Part shown: piece after piece, positions 1-7,772 of the stretch
Layout: each line of letters starts with the position of its first letter
Position numbering within the stretch: the first letter of the stretch is position 1
Assembly: GCF_019093865.1 (NCBI RefSeq)
Contig: NZ_JABJXD010000005.1
Span: forward strand, 62,001-126,000
Source of the DNA: Lentibacillus saliphilus
GTDB taxonomy: Bacteria; Bacillota; Bacilli; Bacillales; Amphibacillaceae
DNA: 64,000 nucleotides
Reading direction: 5' to 3'
The notes under the pieces: model-generated
What the model was told of the DNA's origin: nothing
Database searches by the model: none
What the model saw: the letters and a program-made list of their open reading frames with translations, nothing else
Translations under genes and position numbers: made by a program

Positions 1-698
1 GACAACGTGTATTAAATAGCCAGTTAACCTTACAATTATATTTTGGATTAGCTGAAAAGGATGAAAAATCTTTATTTGCTGATATTAACTCAAATTCTAA
101 AAGGGTATCTATGTCATTAGTAACGAGTTATGACACAAGAGAAATAATGAATGTTATTATAACTGACATTCATAAAGTGTCAAAATCATTGCAATCAGTA
201 AAGATTGAATTTGAAAAAAGTAGGATTATGCGACCTAAAGATACAAGTTTTTTAACAAGCTCAAGACTAAAACAATTTATAAACTACTTACTGTTTGGTA
301 AAAAGAACACAAATAATAATGATCAGCTAAAGATTAAAGAACAATATGATGAGGTTTTGAGTTTTCTAGAAAGGTTTTTTTATGTTTTTATTGATGTATT
401 GCCAATGGAACCAGGTAATGTTATAAAATATGTTTTAGGTCATGAACCGATGCAAAATGCGATTGCTTTATACTTAAATGAAAGAATAATTGATAACAAT
501 TCTAATTATATAGCGTGGACAGTAGATTGGGCGGAAAAGGTTGAAGATTTAAAAAATGTAGATTGGTCTTTATCTAATTCTAAATGGAAACCGTATATGT
601 ATATAGCCAGAGCAAAAACACCTTCAAGATATTATGCTTTTATAGAAAACACTCAAAATAATTTATTGACCCTTATAGAAGAAGAGGTTTTAAAATAG
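1..698 (+). CDS. hypothetical protein, 5' end outside the window
   Basis: The reading frame is open from position 3, the first full codon, to the TAG at 696-698, so at least 231 residues are present and the start lies upstream. An internal ATG at 111 exists but has no convincing ribosome binding site. The protein is soluble, with no signal peptide or membrane segment in the visible part. It is rich in Asn, Lys, Ile and aromatic residues and the DNA is AT-rich compared with the metabolic genes further on, which suggests accessory DNA. I do not recognise the family. I am confident that it is coding and have no functional call. Confidence 0.75.
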   Translation, partial: QRVLNSQLTLQLYFGLAEKDEKSLFADINSNSKRVSMSLVTSYDTREIMNVIITDIHKVSKSLQSVKIEFEKSRIMRPKDTSFLTSSRLKQFINYLLFGKKNTNNNDQLKIKEQYDEVLSFLERFFYVFIDVLPMEPGNVIKYVLGHEPMQNAIALYLNERIIDNNSNYIAWTVDWAEKVEDLKNVDWSLSNSKWKPYMYIARAKTPSRYYAFIENTQNNLLTLIEEEVLK

Positions 699-824
699 GT
701 AAGTAAATTTGTGGGTGACTTAATCATTGTGGCTGCTAGGTGGTCATTTCCAAGCAACGAAACGGACCGACGGGAACAGTAGAGCTCGGATTTTTGAAGG
801 CGTATGGGCGGTTTGTGGAAGTGG

Positions 825-875
825 GGGAGTGATCATACTTGTTGTTTGGGTGTGCTATCACTCCCGGCTTTTTAC
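825..875 (+). terminator. candidate terminator hairpin after the first gene
   Basis: GGGAGTGAT at 825-833 pairs with ATCACTCCC at 857-865 around a loop of about 23 nt and is followed by GGCTTTTTAC. The loop is long for an intrinsic terminator, so this is tentative. The rest of 699-947 shows no gene I can support. Confidence 0.4.
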
Positions 876-947
876 CGAAAAGATTGTTCGGATTTAATGA
901 GCAAAAAATGTTCAATTTAAGCAGGAGAATACGCCATGCGTGAATAA

Positions 948-1172
948 TTAAAGTTTGTTTAGATCTAAAGTAAAGTAAGTGATGACCAAAGAAATACAAA
1001 CAAAAAGTACCCACAAATATTTTTTATGCGTATGTCTATTCTTATAGAGCATGATTAAAGCGATGGTGAACAATGTAATTGAAGTTAATAAATAGAGAAA
1101 AAAGGAATCGAAATACATTGATAAAGCCAATAAGATCCCAGATAAATAAAATCCGATATTTTCACTTTTCAT
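948..1172 (-). CDS. small membrane protein, hypothetical
   Basis: This is a 74-residue protein starting at the ATG whose complement lies at 1170-1172. That start is chosen because GGAGAGG sits 5 nt upstream; a TTG five codons earlier lies upstream of the same site. The sequence is almost entirely hydrophobic: about three membrane segments separated by short charged turns (YKNRHTHKKY in the middle). It points the same way as the next two small membrane genes at 1221 and 1604, but the gaps contain their own ribosome binding sites and no promoter was identified. Function is unknown. Confidence 0.6.
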   Translation of the reverse strand: MKSENIGFYLSGILLALSMYFDSFFLYLLTSITLFTIALIMLYKNRHTHKKYLWVLFVCISLVITYFTLDLNKL

Positions 1173-1220
1173 TTTTATCCTCTCCAATTCATTAGCCGAG
1201 TTTAGTCGAGCCTTACGGAT

Positions 1221-1544
1221 TTAATACTGTTTAACATCTGTCTTATTTTTATCTGTCCAAGAATATAAAATTTGTTCTCCATTTTTCATGTTTATTGCTA
1301 CATCAAAATTTAGAGGATACACGCCTGCCTTTGCTTTTAACACTATTATTTCTTCTATATCTTCTTTTGGTATTGTATCTTCTTCAGTTATTTTCCACAT
1401 TACAGCTTCTAATAATTCTTCTCGATCTTCAACCTCTTGTTTTGATAGTCTATTGAAGTATTGTATGCCTGAAAACGCCAAAGATACGATTAATAAAGCT
1501 GTTAAAGCAGTAATAATGATCCTATTTCTCCCTTTGTTTACCAT
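1221..1544 (-). CDS. single-pass membrane-anchored hypothetical protein
   Basis: The protein has 107 residues from an ATG (complement 1542-1544) preceded by AAGGGTGAG at about 5 nt; a further ATG six codons upstream lies before that ribosome binding site and is less likely. A basic N-terminus (VNKGRNR) precedes one hydrophobic helix at about residues 7-25, then an acidic extracytoplasmic part of about 80 residues containing LEAVMWKITEED and a C-terminal FDVAINMKNGEQILYSW strand-like section. This topology suggests a small secreted but anchored protein. No family was recognised. The neighbours are other small membrane proteins of unknown role. Confidence 0.6.
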   Translation of the reverse strand: MVNKGRNRIIITALTALLIVSLAFSGIQYFNRLSKQEVEDREELLEAVMWKITEEDTIPKEDIEEIIVLKAKAGVYPLNFDVAINMKNGEQILYSWTDKNKTDVKQY

Positions 1545-1603
1545 TTTTCTCACCCTTGTCATTTTTTAAAGAATATAATTTGAAGAGATCAACATCGGAA
1601 AAT

Positions 1604-1972
1604 CTACCTCTTTTTCATTCTGTTTGCGAACGACATCACGAGAAGCTGAGGAATCAAATTCAAAAAGCTAACCAAGAACAATAATTGATATGGTGTGAGA
1701 GGTTTAAAATAACCATCATCCCAACCAACCCCTAATGTGGCCTCCATTTTGCTGAGAAAATAAAATGAAATGATGAACGATGCTACATTACCTATAATAA
1801 AAGGTATTGTATTACTGAAGTATCTGCTGAGAAAGGCTAGAAGCGAAGTTCCTACGATCATAATCAAATAGCCAAACATAGAGCCGTTCGTAAAGTCTTG
1901 GTGCATCGAAAAATAAACAAATGGAAAACAGTATAACCCAACTATTAAAATACCAGTTATAAATTTTCTCAC
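1604..1972 (-). CDS. multi-pass membrane protein, hypothetical
   Basis: This 122-residue protein starts at GTG (complement 1970-1972), with a GGGGGG ribosome binding site 5 nt upstream that fixes the start. There are four hydrophobic segments, the first looking like an uncleaved signal anchor (residues 3-20), and a positively charged C-terminus (NRMKKR). A short loop WDDGYFKPLTPYQ between helices three and four is the only polar stretch. No family was recognised. Confidence 0.65.
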   Translation of the reverse strand: MRKFITGILIVGLYCFPFVYFSMHQDFTNGSMFGYLIMIVGTSLLAFLSRYFSNTIPFIIGNVASFIISFYFLSKMEATLGVGWDDGYFKPLTPYQLLFLVSFLNLIPQLLVMSFANRMKKR

Positions 1973-2143
1973 AATAACCCCCCTTTTTCACAGTGTACTA
2001 CATATCTTTCGCTAAACGACACTAAAATCCCTTTTGCTAAAGACCGTACAAGCAACAATATTAATGTATTATTATGATATTAATTGTTTTTGAAATGTAA
2101 CATATGATAGTTTGAGCTTAACTAAGCTGCGGAGGTGGACACA

Positions 2144-2611
2144 ATCATATCAAGAAAAATGATTTCGGCATCTATCTCGGGGTCTTTGTTTGCTATTTTG
2201 TTAGGTTTCATCATGCCAAATCCGTTTGGTGAAACGATTTCATCAATGCCAGACTATTTATTATCTGCTTCATTAGCCACGCCTGGATACTTAGTATATA
2301 GTTTCCCAGTGATTTTATTTTACGGGGTGTTGACCTCTAGTGATAAAATCGGTCAGCTTATTTCGATATTCATTAAAAAAGAACCATCTGAAATTATTTT
2401 CTCTGCCATTTTGCATGCTGCTTTTGGTCTTATATTACTATGGTTAAGTTTAGGTGCCTCTGCGTTGTTCTTTTTGACCGATAGAGTTCTACAAAAGAGA
2501 CGTGCAGAATATGAACCGATGCAAGCGCTCAAGAGTTTGGCAATTCCATGCGCGGTGTGGCTCTTTTTTATGACGATTGTATATTTGGAGGGTATATTAA
2601 TAGGTGGTTAA
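2144..2611 (+). CDS. four-helix membrane protein, probable non-canonical start
   Basis: The gene encodes about 155 residues with four predicted membrane segments; FGLILLWLSLGASALFFL and the C-terminal AVWLFFMTIVYLEGILIGG are clearest. The start is a puzzle. The frame can begin at GTG 2135, but that codon lies inside the GGAGGTG ribosome binding site (2131-2137). The first ATG (2159) is 21 nt from that site. The codon at optimal spacing (8 nt from GGAGG) is ATC at 2144, so I place the start there tentatively. Function is unknown. See the finding on non-canonical starts. Confidence 0.6.
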   Translation: MISRKMISASISGSLFAILLGFIMPNPFGETISSMPDYLLSASLATPGYLVYSFPVILFYGVLTSSDKIGQLISIFIKKEPSEIIFSAILHAAFGLILLWLSLGASALFFLTDRVLQKRRAEYEPMQALKSLAIPCAVWLFFMTIVYLEGILIGG

Positions 2612-2761
2612 ACAGGTGAGGGGCAACCATTCGATAATGGCTTGCTCAAAAAAGTGTTGAGCGGAATGGTGCAACAGTTTTTTGATAACAGAATAGACAT
2701 TGCCCATTCAGAGCCTCGTTCAGCTTACATAGTTGGTCAAGGTTCCTTTTTTATGAAATAA
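2612..2761 (+). other. open frame continuing after the stop at 2609-2611; possible gene remnant
   Basis: In the same frame as the preceding membrane protein, 49 further sense codons follow its TAA before a TAA at 2759-2761. The translated stretch is hydrophilic (LLKKVLSGMVQQFFDNRID and similar) and unlike the membrane protein. It has no ribosome binding site. It may be a fragment of another gene or chance. The rest of the gap to 2967 holds nothing I can support. Confidence 0.2.
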
Positions 2762-2967
2762 TTGCCGTTCGATTAAAGCCGGAGCGGTCGCATGTGCAGG
2801 TCTTTATTTGGTAAACCTCTTTTTTGCTGCATGAACTCATGGGATATTAAAAAGCAACGCACTATAACGATACTCTTGATTTCTCGTAACTTCCCCCAGC
2901 CCATACCACTCCATATCACTCCAACGCCCCCAAGGTTAACACTCCTCTAAATAATCTAAAAAATATA

Positions 2968-2996
2968 TTGACATCTGTAAGCACTTACATTATCAT
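2968..2996 (+). promoter_or_regulatory. sigma-A promoter with a cre-like site in the spacer
   Basis: TTGACA (2968-2973), a 17-nt spacer and TATCAT (2991-2996) form a near-consensus promoter for the LacI-type regulator gene. The spacer holds TGTAAGCACTTACA (2976-2989), an inverted repeat that matches the catabolite response element pattern except for CA in place of the central CG. CcpA control is therefore inferred. Confidence 0.65.
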
Positions 2997-3004
2997 AGTT
3001 TCAA

Positions 3005-3030
3005 ACGAAAACGTTTTCGTAAAACGTTTT
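3005..3030 (+). promoter_or_regulatory. tandem LacI-family operators, likely autoregulatory
   Basis: ACGAAAACGTTTTCGT (3005-3020) is a perfect 16-bp palindrome with the central CG typical of LacI-family operators. It is immediately followed by a second palindrome, AAAACGTTTT (3021-3030). They lie just downstream of the -10 box and before the ribosome binding site, so the encoded repressor most likely blocks its own transcription here. Confidence 0.65.
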
Positions 3031-3046
3031 CTCAAAAGGTGATGAA

Positions 3047-4066
3047 ATGACAAAATATACGATCAAGGACATTGCGCGTGAAACGGGCTATTCGATATCA
3101 ACCGTATCCCGCGTGCTCAACAACAAAGAAGAAGGCATGTCTAAAGAAACACGGAAACGTATTTTGGAAGTTGTTGAGGAGATGAATTACCGGCCTAACC
3201 AGTTTGCAAGGGGCCTCATTACGAAGCAGTCCAATATGCTCGGCTTAATCGTTCCGAATATTTCAAACCCGTTTTTTCCGGAGCTATGCAGAGGGGCCGA
3301 GGATGAAGCCGTGAACAATGGCTATAGTTTAATCATTTGTAATTCAGATGATCAATCGAGCAAGGAAGAGCGGTACATTCGCTTGTTAAAGGAGCAACAG
3401 GTTGACGGTGTGTTACTCGCAAGCATGAACAAGTTAACACGTGAAAACGAAGGGATTTTAACGGATTCGCAAATTCCATATATTTTAGTGGACCGTGGAC
3501 TTGATGTGTCGACAGCGACGGGGGTGTTCATGGATAACTTCAAAGGTGGCTATTTAGCGGGCAAGCATTTAATTGAGTTGGGGCATCAGAAAATTGGTTG
3601 TATGACGGGACCTGTTGATATTACGAACTCGAATAATCGCTTGAAAGGGTTTCTACAGGCACTTAAGGAACATGATATCCCGATTCCATCTCATTACATT
3701 ATGAATGGTAATTATCATATGGAGGATGCATATGATCAGGCCAAGCAGTTTCTTGCCAATAACGAGGTCACCGCCCTTTTTGCAAGCAATGACTTAATGG
3801 CTTGTGGTGTGTATCGCGCAGCTTTCGAATTAGATATTTCAATTCCAAACGATTTGTCTGTAATTGGCTTCGATGATATTCCGTTTGGAGAAGTGTTGAA
3901 TCCAAAGCTGTCTACCATTCGGCAGAACACGTATCAAATTGGCAAGGAAAGTGTTAAGCTGCTCATAAAAAAAATTCACAATGAACCAGTTGAATCATTG
4001 TTTTACGAGCCGACCCTTGTCGTAAGAAAAAGCACAACAAAGCTGCCGGAAAGGTCGTTCTCTTAG
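3047..4066 (+). CDS. LacI-family transcriptional repressor, RbsR-like
   Basis: A 339-residue protein, the usual length of the family. An N-terminal HTH (YTIKDIARETGYSISTVSRV, residues 4-23) with the hinge helix region around residues 45-57 is followed by a periplasmic-binding-protein-like effector domain starting NMLGLIVPNISNPFF. AAAGGTGATG provides the ribosome binding site 2 nt before ATG. It stands upstream of the nucleoside hydrolase/ECF/ribokinase gene set on the same strand, so ribose or a nucleoside is the inferred effector, as for RbsR. Palindromic operators in its own promoter imply autorepression. The family assignment is secure; the effector is inferred from context only. Confidence 0.88.
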   Translation: MTKYTIKDIARETGYSISTVSRVLNNKEEGMSKETRKRILEVVEEMNYRPNQFARGLITKQSNMLGLIVPNISNPFFPELCRGAEDEAVNNGYSLIICNSDDQSSKEERYIRLLKEQQVDGVLLASMNKLTRENEGILTDSQIPYILVDRGLDVSTATGVFMDNFKGGYLAGKHLIELGHQKIGCMTGPVDITNSNNRLKGFLQALKEHDIPIPSHYIMNGNYHMEDAYDQAKQFLANNEVTALFASNDLMACGVYRAAFELDISIPNDLSVIGFDDIPFGEVLNPKLSTIRQNTYQIGKESVKLLIKKIHNEPVESLFYEPTLVVRKSTTKLPERSFS

Positions 4067-4301
4067 CGAAAAATGATTCCTTGCTCAACGGTATGAAAAT
4101 GTCCTAACAAAACCAAGCTAATAGAACCTATGCAGTTATGTTCAAAAAACGTTCACTTTTTATGTCATACTATTTAAGAGCATCGTGTTATACTATTCCA
4201 GTAGTTATTCGCAATATGTTATTTTAAGTTTTGGCTTTCTAAGGGAGGAAATCATTTTGTAAGGGTTGTCACCGGTGATTGAACATCAAAAATGATGAAA
4301 A

Positions 4302-4436
4302 GTGTTGATGCTGTATGGAGATTGCCCAATATGCTGTGTATCCAAGCAGTCATTTGCAGGGCATTCGAATACAGCTGTTGATTGTAATCATGAAGAAGTA
4401 GATGAAAGAGCTAAAGGAGTCGTGATTCATAGATGA
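4302..4436 (+). CDS. small CPICC-motif protein translationally coupled to the nucleoside hydrolase
   Basis: An open frame of 44 residues (GTG 4302, TTG 4305 or ATG 4308 as start) encodes a hydrophilic protein with a CPICC motif near the N-terminus, a further Cys and His in DCNHEEVDERAKG, and ends ...GVVIHR. Its TGA at 4434-4436 overlaps the ATG of the nucleoside hydrolase at 4433 (ATGA), the same junction used throughout this operon. No strong ribosome binding site is visible, but an AAGGGAGGAAATC sequence upstream (about 4240-4255) is followed directly by TTGTAA, so the leader may have been rearranged. The remaining gap from 4067 shows a possible TATACT -10 box at 4189-4194 without a clear -35. 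The Cys pattern hints at metal binding; function is unknown. Confidence 0.4.
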   Translation: MLMLYGDCPICCVSKQSFAGHSNTAVDCNHEEVDERAKGVVIHR

Positions 4437-5416
4437 GTATTCCAGTAATTATAGATTGTGATCCAGGTATAGATGATGTAATGGCTTTATTACTTGCTTT
4501 TGTTCGACCAGAATTAGACATTCGTTTAATTACGACAGAGGCGGGAAATCAAACGCAGGATAAAACGGCTTATAATGCAAGAAGTTTTCTGAGCTACATG
4601 AACCAAGAAATTGAAGTGGCTCGCGGTTTGGAGCAACCACTTTTTGTGAATCTAGAAGTTGCCGATGATGTTCATGGTGAAAGTGGCTTGGGAGATGTCA
4701 TCTTCCCTGAACCAAATTTTGCGGAAAGTGACCGTACTGCCATAAACGCACTTTATGAAACGATCATGACGAGTGATGAACCAATCGTTCTGATTGCGAC
4801 CGGTCCTTTAACCAATATCGGTGCCCTTCTGTTAGCACACCCAGAAGTAAAAGAAAACATTCGCTACATATCTTTTATGGGTGGCGCGGCAGTAGGCGGG
4901 AACATGTCACCGACAGCAGAATTCAATGTGTATGTTGATCCACATGCTGCTGATGTTGTATTCCGTTCAGGCATTCCGATTGTCATGAGTGGTTTGGATG
5001 TTACGCATAAAGCATTCTTGGATGAGCAAGACCTCAAACGAATTGAAGCGATTGGTACAGACCTTACGACAACACTTGTCGAGTTAATGACATTTTATAC
5101 GAAGGCCGCAACACAAACGGCTTTTCATGAAGAGAATTTCGCGACCAACGTACGGTTGCATGACTTATGTGCAGTCGGCTATGTTGTCGAACCTGAGCTC
5201 TTTCAAGGAGATGATTGTTATGTAGCCATTGAAACGCAGGGTGAACTAACGAAGGGTACAACAGTCGTCGATTACGCACAGTCTTTACCTCACGCGAAGA
5301 ATGTTCATGTGCTTCACACGGTCAATCGCGAGAAATTTGTTGATATGTTTATTGATGCTATAAAAAATGCTGAGCAATTAATTAAAGGGGGACATTCACA
5401 TGTTGAAAAAAATTAA
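4433..5416 (+). CDS. inosine-uridine-type nucleoside N-ribohydrolase
   Basis: A 327-residue protein of normal family length. The calcium-binding signature DCDPGIDD (residues 8-15) is intact, with Asp8, Asp10, Asp14 and Asp15 all present, and ATGPLTNIGALL, FMGGAAVGGNMSP, EFNVYVDPHAA and HDLCAVGYV blocks follow in the usual order. It hydrolyses ribonucleosides to base plus ribose in the cytoplasm. Which base it prefers (RihA, RihB or RihC type) cannot be read from the sequence. The gene overlaps the ECF S gene by 17 nt and sits between a ribose-type repressor and a ribokinase gene, so ribose recovery from imported nucleosides is the likely role. The ribosome binding site is AAAGGAG, 12 nt upstream. 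Confidence 0.92.
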   Translation: MSIPVIIDCDPGIDDVMALLLAFVRPELDIRLITTEAGNQTQDKTAYNARSFLSYMNQEIEVARGLEQPLFVNLEVADDVHGESGLGDVIFPEPNFAESDRTAINALYETIMTSDEPIVLIATGPLTNIGALLLAHPEVKENIRYISFMGGAAVGGNMSPTAEFNVYVDPHAADVVFRSGIPIVMSGLDVTHKAFLDEQDLKRIEAIGTDLTTTLVELMTFYTKAATQTAFHEENFATNVRLHDLCAVGYVVEPELFQGDDCYVAIETQGELTKGTTVVDYAQSLPHAKNVHVLHTVNREKFVDMFIDAIKNAEQLIKGGHSHVEKN

Positions 5417-6029
5417 GGCGGATTTTAATTTATTGGCAGTTTTACTCATTCCTATTGGTATCGCAGTTAACTTCGTTGGCTTCCAGGTGGCACAGATTTT
5501 AAGATTACCAATCTTTCTTGACACAATTGGTACGATCTTAATTGGTGTCATCGCAGGTCCTTGGGTTGCGTTAGTAGCAGCTTTGATTACGAACTCGATT
5601 ACAGCCATTTTTAATCCAGTTTACTTTCCGTACGTTGTAACGTCTATGGCAATTGGTGTTGGCGCAGGTCTTCTATCAAAATATGGCATGCTCAGCAACA
5701 TCTTTAAAACAATCATTTCCGGTCTCGTCATTACAGCCATTGCTGTAGTTGTTTCGTCACCAATTACCGTTCTTTTCTTTGGGGGCGCAACGGGTAATAC
5801 GTCTTCAGCGATTACGGCAACATTCCTAGCAATGGGACAAAATATTTGGGGCGCTGTATTTTCTTCAGCCATCATTACTGAAATAGCGGATAAGGTCGTT
5901 TCTGTGTTATTGGTTTACTTCGTTGTAAAGAGCATTTCCGATCGTTATTTATCAAAAATGAAATATGGTCATTTATATATGAAAAAGAAAAATACGAAGA
6001 ACAGCAAGAAGAACGATCAAGCATCTTAA
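5400..6029 (+). CDS. ECF transporter S component, probable nucleoside specificity
   Basis: A 209-residue integral membrane protein with about six hydrophobic segments and a strongly basic C-terminal tail (MKKKNTKNSKKND). The pattern, with a conserved small-residue-rich first helix and GVIAGPWVALVAALITN, is that of energy-coupling-factor substrate-binding (S) components. The gene starts inside the end of the hydrolase gene, with ribosome binding site AAAGGGGG 8 nt before ATG. EcfT and two EcfA genes follow, making a complete dedicated (group I) ECF transporter. The ligand is inferred to be a ribonucleoside or ribose from the adjacent hydrolase and ribokinase; vitamin specificity cannot be excluded. 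Confidence 0.85.
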   Translation: MLKKIKADFNLLAVLLIPIGIAVNFVGFQVAQILRLPIFLDTIGTILIGVIAGPWVALVAALITNSITAIFNPVYFPYVVTSMAIGVGAGLLSKYGMLSNIFKTIISGLVITAIAVVVSSPITVLFFGGATGNTSSAITATFLAMGQNIWGAVFSSAIITEIADKVVSVLLVYFVVKSISDRYLSKMKYGHLYMKKKNTKNSKKNDQAS

Positions 6030-6072
6030 TCGTTTTACTCTATCCAAAAGGGCATATTGGAGAGATTGCAAT

Positions 6073-6118
6073 GCCCCTCACTTAAGACAACAAACGCTTA
6101 AGTGTGGGGCTTGTTATC
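6073..6118 (+). terminator. terminator-like hairpin between ECF S and ECF T genes
   Basis: The arms at 6073-6086 and 6097-6110 (GCCCCTCACTTAAG with CTTAAGTGTGGGGC) form 14 pairs with a single T:T mismatch and a 10-nt loop, followed by TTGTTATCTTTTAT. It lies inside the gene chain, so it may act as a partial terminator giving more hydrolase and S component than T and A components. Confidence 0.65.
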
Positions 6119-6177
6119 TTTTATAGCCTCATTTTTGGAGTTGTTTCTATAACTCTAGTTTTGAAAGGAGCTACACC

Positions 6178-6921
6178 ATGAATCAAAATCCAATTTTATC
6201 GCTGCATCCGTTAACGAAGTTCTACTTTGCACTATTCATTACGGTGTCCGTTATTATTGTGCCAAATTATATTTTTGCATATGCTTGGTTTCCGGTATTA
6301 ATGATCATTGCTGCTGTGGCGAAGGTCGCGAAGCCATTTATTTCATTTATCCTTAAAACGTTAATGATTTTATTGGTCATTGTTTTCTTAATGCAATTAT
6401 TCTTTTACCCAGGGGAAGATGTCATTGGCTCTTGGTGGATTTTTGATTTAACACATGAGGGGTTAATGCATGGTCTATCTTTAACGTCTCGTATCTTGGC
6501 AATTGGTTCGGCGTTTATTTTGTTTTTCCGGATTGTCGATGTCAAGGACTTTGTTAAAGCATTAGAGGATATTGGCATGCCACCGACTGGCGCTTATATC
6601 GTCTTGTCCACTTTACAAATCATACCTGAAATGCGTCGCCAATCAAATACGATTATGGAGGCACAAAAAACACGTGGTGTGGAAACAGATGGATCATTAA
6701 TTGTTCGTGCAAAAGCCTTTTTCCCAACGTTAACGCCACTGATCCTGTCTTCCATTGCAAGTACAGAAGAACGCGCGATCACATTAGAATCTCGTGCGTT
6801 TTCAGCGCCTGGTAAAAAAACGAGCTTGCATAAACTAACAAAACGTCCAATTGACCGTGTTCTTCCATGGGTATACATCGGGATTATAATCGGACTCATT
6901 ATTTGGAGGGTTTTCCTATGA
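6178..6921 (+). CDS. ecfT: ECF transporter T component (EcfT)
   Basis: A 247-residue membrane protein with an AAAGGAG ribosome binding site. Hydrophobic segments fill residues 15-75 and 100-120 and the C-terminus. The cytoplasmic coupling region contains the two characteristic motifs: AQKTRG at residues 162-167 (the xRG coupling helix) and ESRAF at 204-208. EcfT links the S component to the ATPase dimer. The stop overlaps the next start (ATGA at 6918-6921). It forms one transport unit with the S component upstream and the two ATPases downstream. Confidence 0.9.
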   Translation: MNQNPILSLHPLTKFYFALFITVSVIIVPNYIFAYAWFPVLMIIAAVAKVAKPFISFILKTLMILLVIVFLMQLFFYPGEDVIGSWWIFDLTHEGLMHGLSLTSRILAIGSAFILFFRIVDVKDFVKALEDIGMPPTGAYIVLSTLQIIPEMRRQSNTIMEAQKTRGVETDGSLIVRAKAFFPTLTPLILSSIASTEERAITLESRAFSAPGKKTSLHKLTKRPIDRVLPWVYIGIIIGLIIWRVFL

Positions 6922-7772
6922 CGCCAATTATTCAACTAGACAATGTATCCTACAGCTATCCGGTTAGCGAAGACTGGATATTAAAGAATGTGTCACTAGA
7001 CATTAAAAAAGGAAGCTTTGTGTCAATCGTTGGCAACAATGGTTCTGGTAAAACAACGCTTTGTAATATTTTGCGAGGCTTTATCCCTCATTTCCATAAA
7101 GGAGACTTGGAGGGGGCGATTAAGCTAGATGGTACAGATATGAGCGAGTATCAGCTGGGCCAGCTTGGTGAAAAAATCGGCTTTGTATTTCAAAATCCAT
7201 TCACGCAAATTTCTGGTGTAAAGGATACCGTATTTGAAGAGGTCGCCTATGGATTGGAAAATCTGGGCGTTCCTGTTGAAGACATATATGAACGGGTTGA
7301 AGAGGTACTCTCGCTCGTTAAGATTCAAAATTTGCGCGAAAAAAATCCCTTTGAATTATCGGGTGGGCAGCGGCAACGTGTTGCTTTAGCTTCTATTATT
7401 GTCATGGATCCGGACATTTTAGTCATCGATGAGCCTTCCTCACAATTAGATCCAATTGGAACGGAGCATGTGTTTGAAATCATTCGTTTAATGAAGGAAA
7501 GAGGAAAAACGATTATTCTTGTCGAGCATAAAATGGATTTGGTCGCTGAGTATTCAGATGAACTCATCGTTTTAGATAAGGGAGAGGTGCTCATCCAGGG
7601 ACCGACCCGCGACGTATTGGCAAGTGACGTCTTTAACAAGGCTCAGATTCAGTATCCACATGTGACAGAAATCGCGTTAGAGCTTCAGAAACAAGGTGTG
7701 CCACTCAACTTTCTACCTATTAGGGATTCAGAGATTACGACCTGTTTTGAGAATGATAGGGGGAATAAATAA
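6918..7772 (+). CDS. ECF transporter ATPase EcfA1
   Basis: 284 residues from ATG 6918, chosen over an in-frame codon at 6867 because GGAGGG lies 7 nt upstream and the start overlaps the ecfT stop. Walker A GNNGSGKT is at 39-46, the signature LSGGQ at 147-151 and Walker B ILVIDEP at 167-173, with a Q-loop in VFQNPFTQ. All ATP-binding and hydrolysis elements are present. The product pairs with EcfA2 to power the ECF transporter at the cytoplasmic membrane. Its stop overlaps the EcfA2 start (TAATG). Confidence 0.92.
   Translation: MTPIIQLDNVSYSYPVSEDWILKNVSLDIKKGSFVSIVGNNGSGKTTLCNILRGFIPHFHKGDLEGAIKLDGTDMSEYQLGQLGEKIGFVFQNPFTQISGVKDTVFEEVAYGLENLGVPVEDIYERVEEVLSLVKIQNLREKNPFELSGGQRQRVALASIIVMDPDILVIDEPSSQLDPIGTEHVFEIIRLMKERGKTIILVEHKMDLVAEYSDELIVLDKGEVLIQGPTRDVLASDVFNKAQIQYPHVTEIALELQKQGVPLNFLPIRDSEITTCFENDRGNK

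Noticed and set aside
736-1014. Minus-strand 92-codon open frame
   Set aside because: It overlaps the end of the better supported membrane gene at 948, has no ribosome binding site and a composition unlike a protein.
4067-4300. Possible riboswitch before the nucleoside operon
   Set aside because: No purine-type or other known aptamer core was found, and no antiterminator/terminator pair.
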